Both the position numbers and the translations under genes were made by a program. A stretch of 6,597 bases of DNA from an uncultured Bacilli bacterium (GTDB taxonomy: Bacteria > Bacillota_I > Bacilli_A > RF39 > UBA660), in NCBI GenBank assembly GCA_947623755.1, contig CANQHB010000052.1, forward strand, positions 1 through 6,597, written 5' to 3'. Positions 1 through 4,937 of this stretch are shown piece after piece. Numbering within the stretch: the stretch's first letter is position 1; the number at the start of each line of letters is the position of its first letter. Below the pieces are notes generated by a model. The model ran no database searches, was not told the DNA's origin, and saw only the letters and a list, made by a program, of their open reading frames with translations.

Positions 1-26
1 CTTGATTCAGTATTATATAATTTCAT
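1..26 (-). CDS. 5' end of a gene running off the left edge (possibly cysS)
   Basis: An ATG at 26-24 is followed by seven open codons, reading MKLYNTES, before the window ends. A perfect AGGAGG Shine-Dalgarno (39-34) lies 7 nt upstream, which is ideal spacing and the main reason to call a gene. The opening MKLYNT resembles the N-terminus of many bacterial cysteinyl-tRNA synthetases (MKLYNTLT...), but eight residues cannot identify a family. The gene is transcribed divergently from the cation transporter at 219. The gene call is fairly safe; the cysS guess is weak. Confidence 0.55.
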
Positions 27-45
27 AGTATTTCCTCCTATTTAT

Positions 46-74
46 ATTATATTATAAAGTTGGGCTCTTGAAAA
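46..74 (-). promoter_or_regulatory. Candidate proximal promoter for the left-edge gene
   Basis: On the minus strand, TTTTCA (74-69) is followed after 17 nt by TATAAT (51-46). A second overlapping TATAAT lies at 56-51. The -10 matches consensus; the -35 matches 4 of 6. Transcription would start close to the AGGAGG site, giving a very short leader. In such AT-rich DNA a chance -10 is likely, and a distal alternative exists (164-192). Confidence 0.3.
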
Positions 75-157
75 GAGGAACTTTGCTTTAGAAAGAAAAT
101 TTCTAGCTTAAATTTTAAAAAAAGGCTAATTTTTAATTCCTTCTTTCTTAAAAGAAG
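56..157. other. Cluster of three hairpins in the divergent intergenic region
   Basis: Three inverted repeats lie nearly end to end. Hairpin A: AAAGTT (56-61) pairs with AACTTT (79-84), enclosing CTCTT (65-69)/AAGAG (73-77). Hairpin B: TAGAAA (89-94) pairs with TTTCTA (100-105), with a flanking GC/GC pair. Hairpin C: CTTCTTT (140-146) pairs with AAAGAAG (151-157) and is followed on the plus strand by six T residues (158-163). Read on the minus strand they would form a structured 5' leader ending just before the AGGAGG site at 39-34. Read on the plus strand, hairpin C resembles a weak intrinsic terminator. No T-box or known riboswitch signature was recognised. Confidence 0.4.
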
Positions 158-163
158 TTTTTT

Positions 164-192
164 AGTATAATATTTTGGGATATTATGGTAAA
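164..192 (-). promoter_or_regulatory. Candidate distal promoter for the left-edge gene
   Basis: TTTACC (192-187) and TATACT (169-164) are separated by 17 nt on the minus strand. Start would be near 157, giving a leader of about 130 nt that contains all three hairpins at 56-157. It overlaps the candidate plus-strand promoter of the transporter. Matches are 4 of 6 and 5 of 6, so it is plausible but not compelling. Confidence 0.35.
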
Positions 193-194
193 AT
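186..194 (+). promoter_or_regulatory. Extended -10 promoter candidate for the cation transporter
   Basis: TGG followed by TAAAAT (189-194) forms an extended -10 element about 25 nt upstream of the ATG at 219. No good -35 lies at the usual distance, which extended -10 promoters can tolerate. A perfect TATAAT at 166-171 is an alternative -10, also without a clear -35. The gene's ribosome binding site is AGGA at 206-209, 9 nt before the ATG. Confidence 0.35.
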
Positions 195-218
195 AATTAA
201 AGAATAGGATTTGATATT

Positions 219-1064
219 ATGCGAGTTGAGAAAAAAACTTTAGTTTTTAGTGCCATAGTAAATTTTTTAGTCGCACTTGTTAAGATTATTGGGGGAAATA
301 TATTCGGTTTTATATCTTTAATTGCAGATGGATTTTATACAGTAAGTGATTTTATTACGGATATATTAGCTATTGCAGGAGCACAAATTGGTAAGAGAAG
401 ACCAAATAAAAGACACCCTTTGGGATATGGTAATTTTGAATATGTAATGCAAATGATTATGGGATTTATGATTATGCTGGTAGGAATTGTGGTTATATTC
501 ATGAGTTTTAATATTACATATGTTAAACCAGATTGGTTGGTTATATTAGTGATTTTACTCGTAGTTGTCTTAAAAATTTATAGTTCAAAAATGTTACTGC
601 AAGTGGGTAAGAAAATTAATAGTAGTATGCTTATTACTTCTAGTAAAGAATCATTTTTAGACGCCTTATCTTCTAGTATTTTAATTGTAGTTATTATTGC
701 TAGTTATTTTTATAATAAAGCGGATATGATAGGAAGTATTTTTATAGGCTTATTAATTATTTATCAAGCTTTTAAAATTATTAGTCAAAATGGCGTGTTA
801 CTAATTGGGGAAAATGTGAAAGACGCTAAAATTGAAGAGGCTTTAAATAAAATATTTAGAAAATATAAAAAGATAAAATTATTGGATTACGTTTTAATTA
901 AACATGGGTCTTATTATCAACTTATTTTAAATATTAACTTAAATAAAGATTACACAGTTAAAAGTTTAATTAAAGCGGAACTTAATATTAAAAAAGAAAT
1001 TATGAGTAAAAGATTAGGCATTAAATTTATTGACTTTGATATCGATAGTAAAATTAGAAATTAA
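219..1064 (+). CDS. Cation diffusion facilitator family transporter
   Basis: This is a 281-residue inner-membrane protein with the CDF layout: about six hydrophobic segments (roughly 8-27, 29-55, 78-98, 106-121, 149-164, 168-188), then a soluble C-terminal domain (about 200-281). The family exports divalent metals (Zn, Mn, Fe, Co, Cd) by proton antiport. Family landmarks include the helix-2 stretch around ADGFYTVSD (36-44), the HPLGYGNFE motif (66-74) and the helix-5 stretch ESFLDALSS (144-152). Two metal-site positions are atypical. The helix-2 His of the common ADxxHSxSD form is Tyr40 (Asp37 and Asp44 are kept), and the helix-5 HxxxD motif is Glu144-xxx-Asp148. Metal choice therefore cannot be called and may be unusual. 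AGGA at 206-209 supports the ATG start. The gene converges on groEL with 4 bp between stops. The family call is firm; the substrate is unknown. Confidence 0.93.
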   Translation: MRVEKKTLVFSAIVNFLVALVKIIGGNIFGFISLIADGFYTVSDFITDILAIAGAQIGKRRPNKRHPLGYGNFEYVMQMIMGFMIMLVGIVVIFMSFNITYVKPDWLVILVILLVVVLKIYSSKMLLQVGKKINSSMLITSSKESFLDALSSSILIVVIIASYFYNKADMIGSIFIGLLIIYQAFKIISQNGVLLIGENVKDAKIEEALNKIFRKYKKIKLLDYVLIKHGSYYQLILNINLNKDYTVKSLIKAELNIKKEIMSKRLGIKFIDFDIDSKIRN

Positions 1065-1068
1065 ATTT

Positions 1069-2571
1069 TTATAAAGAGTTTAAATCTTCTTTAGTTAAAG
1101 TTTTAGGTTGTTCATTTATGATTAAACTAGAGGTAGTAAGAAGGAGGCATGCAATAGATACAGCATTTTTTAGACTAGCAATGACTATCTTAGTGGAATC
1201 CAATATGCTTGTATTTTTGATATTTTCATAAGAATCTTCTTTTACATTATAAAGAATTTTAAAACCAGAATGAGCGATTTTAGTCATAATTGTTTGATAA
1301 TCTAGACCACCATTAATGAGGATTTGGTTTAAAGGAGCTTTTAAGGCTTCTTTTAATATGCCTGTTGCGGCATTTTTATCATCTAAAGTCATGCTTAATT
1401 TATATAAAACTAGACCACTTCCGGGTAAAAGTCCTTCTTCAGTATTTTTAAGAGCACATATGGCATCTTCATAGCGCATCTTTTTTTCTCTTAGTTCAGT
1501 TGTAGTTGGAGCACCGATATTTATGGTAATAAAGCCTTTAGTAAGCATGCCATATCTAGGAGAATTTGGAGAAACTTTTGAAGATTTTAAATAAGTGGTA
1601 ATTTTACTAGATAAAGAAAAATGGAAGATAGTGTTTTCGTTATTAATTATAATTTTTGATACTGTGCCAAGATTATGAGGGGTAAAATCATTCGTTATTT
1701 TAGTATTACTAATTACTTCGAGGTCTTTTAAAATGTTTAATTCTTCTAAGCCATAACCGGGATTTTTTAAAAGAATAATATTATTTTCGTGACTTAAATA
1801 TCGTTCTAACATTTCATTTAGAAAATAATCGTCATAGTCTTTGGCAAGAATAATTAAAGCTTTGTTTTCCGTTGCAAGAAAATTTAGAATAGAGCTTAAT
1901 TCTTCACTAGTGTTAATAATATTATTAGTTATAAGGATATAGGGATTATCAAAGATAAGAGAAGGAGAAGAATTTAAGAAATACGGTGAAGCTAAAATAG
2001 TATCAATTAAATAACCGGTAGTATGGGTAACGTTTGTTATTTCCTCTGAACTTTCCTTTAAATAAATGTTATTTGGGCCAACCTCGAGGCACGCGTCGGC
2101 AAGTATTTGACCTATTTGGGTATCTCCAGAAGAGACCGTAGCAAGTAATTTTAAATCAGCATTAGAAACAGGCCGACTTTCTTTTTTTATTGCCTCAATA
2201 ATTGTATTTAATTCTTTATTTATTTGTTCTTTTAAAATAATAGGACTATAACCTTTGGCAATTAATTCGGCACCAGCATTATAAAGGGCTTCTAGTAAAA
2301 CTAAAGTCGTGGTGGTGCCATCACCAACATTATCGTTTGTGGTAATAGAGGCTTCTTTCGCTAATTCCAAGATGGTATTAATTAAAGAGTCATCACTTTC
2401 AATGTTAGAAGCGATAGTAACCCCATCATTAGTAATAAAGGGACTAAAATCTGAGTGGTCAATTATTACATTTTGGCCTTTGGGTCCTAAGGTGGTTTTT
2501 ACAGTGCCACATAAAAGCGTAATTGCTTCTTTTATTTTTTGGGGTAAATTTTCACTAATTACTTTTTTCAT
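1069..2571 (-). CDS. groEL: Divergent GroEL-type (group I) chaperonin, no adjacent groES
   Basis: This 500-residue chaperonin is shorter than the usual ~540. The ATPase core is intact: phosphate-loop TLGPKG (27-32), Asp49 (E. coli D52), GDGTTT (83-88; Asp84 matches D87), EDA with Asp369 (D398) and ILDSTK with Asp458 (D495). ATP-driven activity is therefore plausible. Elsewhere it is worn. The usual GGG is GSG (384-386). The apical domain is recognisable (SPYF 195-198, NPGYG 270-274), but the conserved LxxLVVNK helix is not preserved. The region holding YDREKLQERLAKL in other GroELs is about 13 residues shorter. The C-terminus ends in EDLNSL with no GGM repeats. It is the last gene of the radical SAM operon: its ATG lies 17 bp inside the upstream gene, with GAGGA 6-7 nt before it. 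No groES lies in the window. It may be a specialised paralogue or this lineage's only chaperonin. Confidence 0.92.
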   Translation of the reverse strand: MKKVISENLPQKIKEAITLLCGTVKTTLGPKGQNVIIDHSDFSPFITNDGVTIASNIESDDSLINTILELAKEASITTNDNVGDGTTTTLVLLEALYNAGAELIAKGYSPIILKEQINKELNTIIEAIKKESRPVSNADLKLLATVSSGDTQIGQILADACLEVGPNNIYLKESSEEITNVTHTTGYLIDTILASPYFLNSSPSLIFDNPYILITNNIINTSEELSSILNFLATENKALIILAKDYDDYFLNEMLERYLSHENNIILLKNPGYGLEELNILKDLEVISNTKITNDFTPHNLGTVSKIIINNENTIFHFSLSSKITTYLKSSKVSPNSPRYGMLTKGFITINIGAPTTTELREKKMRYEDAICALKNTEEGLLPGSGLVLYKLSMTLDDKNAATGILKEALKAPLNQILINGGLDYQTIMTKIAHSGFKILYNVKEDSYENIKNTSILDSTKIVIASLKNAVSIACLLLTTSSLIINEQPKTLTKEDLNSL

Positions 2572-3301
2572 TTTGATTCCTCATTTCTATAATGTTTGAC
2601 CAATATTTTTTGGGCATAAAATTCATTTGGCAACGGATATTTTTTCTTTCTTTAATTCCGATAGTATCATAAAAAGCACACCATAAATCTTCATAGGTGG
2701 TTGAAGTGCTTTGAAGATTTAATTGGAGATTTTTTTCATTTATTAGATAAATATTCTTTTTATCATAAATACTTAATAAGTGATGGTTTTCATCGTGAAT
2801 AATCCAATATTCATTAGGAAGGCGCTTTTTAAAATGATTAGCTAAAATTATTAAGACATTATTGGTGGGATTAACTTTGGCATATAAAACTTTATTAGTT
2901 AACTCGGTAAATCTGATAAAGCCTTTTAATTTGTGGGCTTCATTTTGAACATAATGAGAGATTTTTAGAGAAGCGCTTACACATTTTAAATTGCGCATGT
3001 TTAGTAATTGGTGGCGATATTTTTGCAGATTTAAGTAAAAATAATATATAATTAATTCTTTATTAGTATCGGAAGATAAATAAACATAATACATAATTTT
3101 TAGAGGATAGGAATAGTTTTCTTTTAAATAAGCAATAATTTTAGGATTATTTTTTAAATTTAAAGTAATATTTTCTTCAAATAAATTAGGCGAATAATTA
3201 GAGGTTTTAATATTGGTCGGGGTAACATGGTATTGGGTTAAATAAGCAATTAAGGTTAAAAGATTTAAGAAAGTATCTTCGTAAATATAAATTTTATTCA
3301 T
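2555..3301 (-). CDS. DUF4130/TIGR03915-type probable DNA metabolism protein, without UDG domain
   Basis: This 248-residue soluble protein matches, from memory, the family regularly encoded beside TIGR03916-type radical SAM proteins. Landmarks are EAHKLKGFIRF (121-131), resembling the family's EAHxxxGFxRF, and a C-terminal block with LWCAFYDTIGIKERKN (206-221) and MPKKYW (229-234). Its biochemical role is unknown; the gene pair is assigned to DNA modification or repair from genomic context. Many relatives carry a C-terminal uracil-DNA-glycosylase-like domain, but this one ends right after the DUF4130 block. Its ATG overlaps the end of the radical SAM gene by 8 bp (ATGAATAA) and has no good Shine-Dalgarno, so it probably depends on termination-reinitiation. 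Its last codons carry the ribosome binding site for groEL. The family call is good; the function is open. Confidence 0.85.
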   Translation of the reverse strand: MNKIYIYEDTFLNLLTLIAYLTQYHVTPTNIKTSNYSPNLFEENITLNLKNNPKIIAYLKENYSYPLKIMYYVYLSSDTNKELIIYYFYLNLQKYRHQLLNMRNLKCVSASLKISHYVQNEAHKLKGFIRFTELTNKVLYAKVNPTNNVLIILANHFKKRLPNEYWIIHDENHHLLSIYDKKNIYLINEKNLQLNLQSTSTTYEDLWCAFYDTIGIKERKNIRCQMNFMPKKYWSNIIEMRNQNEKSN

Positions 3302-4508
3302 GAAATAAGCTCAACTGAGTTAAATTAGAGTTATGAATTTGGGGATTTTCTAAGATTAAATTACTTTCTATAAAATCTTTTTTAAAGAGAGACTTATCTA
3401 AACAATAACGATTATTACAAGTGATAAAGTATTTGGCTCTTTTTAAGACGACGCCCATTTTTTTTAAATCATTAAAGGTAATTTTAAAATAAGCTCGAGA
3501 TTTGATAATTCTTTTTGCCGATGTTACACCTATACCGGGGACTTTTAATAGTTCATAATAATTAGCTGTGTTTATTTCTTTGGGAAATTCTGCTAAATGA
3601 CGGAGGGCATAATCTGCTTTAGGGTCAAGCAAAAGATTAAAATTAGGGTTATCAGGACTTAAAATATCATTTACCGTAAAACCATAATAACGAAGAAGCC
3701 AGTCGGCTTGATAAAGACGGTTCTCTCTTTTTAAAGGAGGCGTTTGGAGGGTGGGTAATAATTTATCATGATTAACTGGAATATAGGCCGAATAAAATAC
3801 TCTTTTTAAGTTATAAGATTTATAAAGGCTTTCGCTTTTTGCCATGATATCTAAATCGGTTTCTTTAGTAGCACCAATAATCATTTGGGTACTTTGACCG
3901 GCCGGAACATAATATTTGCTGTGATTATTTTTAACATAGGCCATAATTTTGGTTACAGCATTATCGTTTTTATTAGGGGCTAAAAGTTTTAGACTAGCAG
4001 AGGTAGGAAGTTCAATATTGGCACTTAAACGGTCCACTAGCTTGCCGAGCTTTTTTAGTAAGGGTTCGCTAGCGCCAGGTATAGCTTTAGCATGAATATA
4101 ACCATTAAAGTGATATTTGGTCCTTAGTAAAGTTATAGTTTTTATCATTAATTCCATGGTATAGTCAGGACTTTTTATGATACCCGAACTAAGAAATAAA
4201 CCTTCAATGTAGTTACGACGATAAAAATTAATCGTGATAGCACAAATTTCTTCAGGAGTAAAAATCGCGCGTTTTATATTATTACTTTTACGATTTAAAC
4301 AATATTTACAATCATAGATACAACAATTGGTCATAAGGATTTTTAATAAGGAAATACAACGGCCATCACTAGCAAATGAATGGCATATTCCACTATAAGA
4401 AGCGTTGCCTAGCCCACCGGTATTTTTTCTGGTACTTCCACTAGAAGAACAGGAAGCGTCGTATTTGGCACTATCAGCTAGAATAGTTAATTTTTCTTTT
4501 AATGTCAT
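3294..4508 (-). CDS. Radical SAM protein, putative DNA modification/repair (TIGR03916-type), with C-terminal HhH
   Basis: With the ATG at 4508 the product is 404 residues. The radical SAM cluster motif CxxxCxxC is Cys63, Cys67 and Cys70 (CIYDCKYC), which bind a 4Fe-4S cluster and SAM. Upstream is the family-typical stretch with KYDASC (15-20), GGLGNAS (31-37) and ICHSF (41-45), which adds conserved cysteines. A helix-hairpin-helix segment, LLKVPGIGVTSAKRII (320-335), suggests nonspecific DNA binding. The protein ends QLSLFHE; QLSLF (398-402) fits the bacterial beta-clamp-binding consensus. The family is predicted to act in DNA repair or modification, but its reaction is not known to me. It is the first gene of an operon with the DUF4130 gene (8 bp overlap) and groEL. 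A GTG at 4517 is an alternative start, but it lies inside the Shine-Dalgarno, so the ATG at 4508 is preferred. Confidence 0.9.
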   Translation of the reverse strand: MTLKEKLTILADSAKYDASCSSSGSTRKNTGGLGNASYSGICHSFASDGRCISLLKILMTNCCIYDCKYCLNRKSNNIKRAIFTPEEICAITINFYRRNYIEGLFLSSGIIKSPDYTMELMIKTITLLRTKYHFNGYIHAKAIPGASEPLLKKLGKLVDRLSANIELPTSASLKLLAPNKNDNAVTKIMAYVKNNHSKYYVPAGQSTQMIIGATKETDLDIMAKSESLYKSYNLKRVFYSAYIPVNHDKLLPTLQTPPLKRENRLYQADWLLRYYGFTVNDILSPDNPNFNLLLDPKADYALRHLAEFPKEINTANYYELLKVPGIGVTSAKRIIKSRAYFKITFNDLKKMGVVLKRAKYFITCNNRYCLDKSLFKKDFIESNLILENPQIHNSNLTQLSLFHE

Positions 4509-4512
4509 AATA

Positions 4513-4519
4513 ATCACCT
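4513..4519 (-). promoter_or_regulatory. Ribosome binding site that fixes the radical SAM start
   Basis: On the minus strand AGGTGAT (4519-4513) complements the 16S rRNA tail and lies 4 nt before the ATG at 4508-4506, counting from its last base. The in-frame GTG at 4517-4515 is part of this element, so it is unlikely to be the start codon. Confidence 0.7.
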
Positions 4520-4525
4520 ATAATC

Positions 4526-4554
4526 ATTATAGCAACAATTGTACGTTTTGTAAA
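4526..4554 (-). promoter_or_regulatory. Strong sigma-A promoter of the radical SAM/DUF4130/groEL operon
   Basis: TTTACA (4554-4549) and a perfect TATAAT (4531-4526) are separated by exactly 17 nt on the minus strand. This is the best promoter in the window. The predicted start falls near 4519, leaving a leader of only about 10 nt that begins at the Shine-Dalgarno. The spacer contains an 8-bp palindrome, ACAATTGT (4535-4542). No other promoter is apparent within the operon. Confidence 0.75.
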
Positions 4555-4564
4555 CAAATATTCG
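4551..4564 (-). promoter_or_regulatory. Candidate LexA (SOS) box overlapping the operon's -35
   Basis: The minus-strand sequence CGAATATTTGTTTA agrees with the Bacillus-type LexA consensus CGAACRNRYGTTYG at 10 of 13 informative positions. It shares four bases with the -35 element, a position where a repressor would block polymerase. Both half-sites are imperfect (CGAAT and GTTTA), and AT-rich DNA yields such matches by chance, so this is a hypothesis only. Confidence 0.3.
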
Positions 4565-4600
4565 CTTAATTTGATTAACAATTTTTGGAAATTATGACAT

Positions 4601-4633
4601 AATAAAAATCTACCATTTTTGGTTGGTAGATTT
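4601..4633 (-). terminator. Intrinsic terminator of secG
   Basis: A perfect 9-bp inverted repeat, AAATCTACC (4606-4614) and GGTAGATTT (4625-4633), encloses a 10-nt loop. On the minus strand it runs into TTTTTATT (4608-4601). It lies 17 bp past the secG stop and upstream of the next operon's promoter, so it isolates secG from the radical SAM operon. Confidence 0.75.
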
Positions 4634-4650
4634 ATTTAGCAAACTAACAA

Positions 4651-4869
4651 TTATCTTAAATATAATACTAAGGAAATAATAAAGAATAAAATACCTAAAA
4701 CTAAAGTAAGACGGCTGATAAATAATTCAAAACCTCTTTCTTTCATATTTTGGAATAAGGCTTCATTTCCACCAGTAATAATTTGGCCAGCGTCACTAGC
4801 TTTATTGCCTTGAAGTAAGACAATGGCTATCATTAAAACTGAGATTACTAATAAAATTGTTTCTAACAT
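4651..4869 (-). CDS. secG: Preprotein translocase subunit SecG
   Basis: The product has 72 residues, the usual size for Firmicutes SecG. It has two membrane helices (about 3-20 and 52-70) joined by a loop with LLQGNKASDAG (18-28), a GG pair (33-34) and ERGFELFISRLT (44-55), all typical of SecG. SecG is the non-essential partner of SecY and SecE that stimulates SecA-driven export across the inner membrane. The ATG at 4869 is chosen because AAGGA lies 9 nt upstream and the protein then begins at the first membrane helix. The longer open frame back to 4962 would add 31 poorly fitting residues and overlap the CAP-protein gene. It appears monocistronic, with its own promoter and terminator; no rnr or smpB follows, as is common in Firmicutes. 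Confidence 0.93.
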   Translation of the reverse strand: MLETILLVISVLMIAIVLLQGNKASDAGQIITGGNEALFQNMKERGFELFISRLTLVLGILFFIISLVLYLR

Positions 4870-4900
4870 ATATATCATTCCTTTTTTGTTTACGTACGAT

Positions 4901-4929
4901 ATTATATCATAAAATTGGGGGATTGTACA
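4901..4929 (-). promoter_or_regulatory. secG promoter with extended -10
   Basis: TGTACA (4929-4924; 4 of 6 matches) is followed after 17 nt by TATAAT (4906-4901), with TG one base upstream of the -10 (TGATATAAT). The predicted start leaves a leader of about 25 nt. The palindromes TTGTACAA (4923-4930) and TACGTA (4891-4896) sit around the -35 and the leader; no regulator can be named. No terminator for the upstream CAP gene is visible in the 68-bp gap, so read-through into secG is possible. Confidence 0.6.
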
Positions 4930-4937
4930 ACATTTTT

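Noticed and set aside
140..163. Plus-strand intrinsic terminator (hairpin C plus six T residues)
   Set aside because: The stem is short and AT-rich, and no plus-strand gene upstream would need it. It is kept only as part of the hairpin cluster.
27..192. T-box or Mn (yybP-ykoY) riboswitch
   Set aside because: The intergenic hairpins invited this, but no T-box AGGGTGG/ACC core and no yybP-ykoY signature could be seen on either strand.
2309..2599. Plus-strand open frame of 96 codons inside groEL
   Set aside because: It is antisense to conserved GroEL sequence, has no ribosome binding site of note and resembles no family.
4509..4517. GTG start for the radical SAM protein, three codons upstream
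   Set aside because: The GTG is part of the AGGTGAT Shine-Dalgarno for the ATG at 4508.
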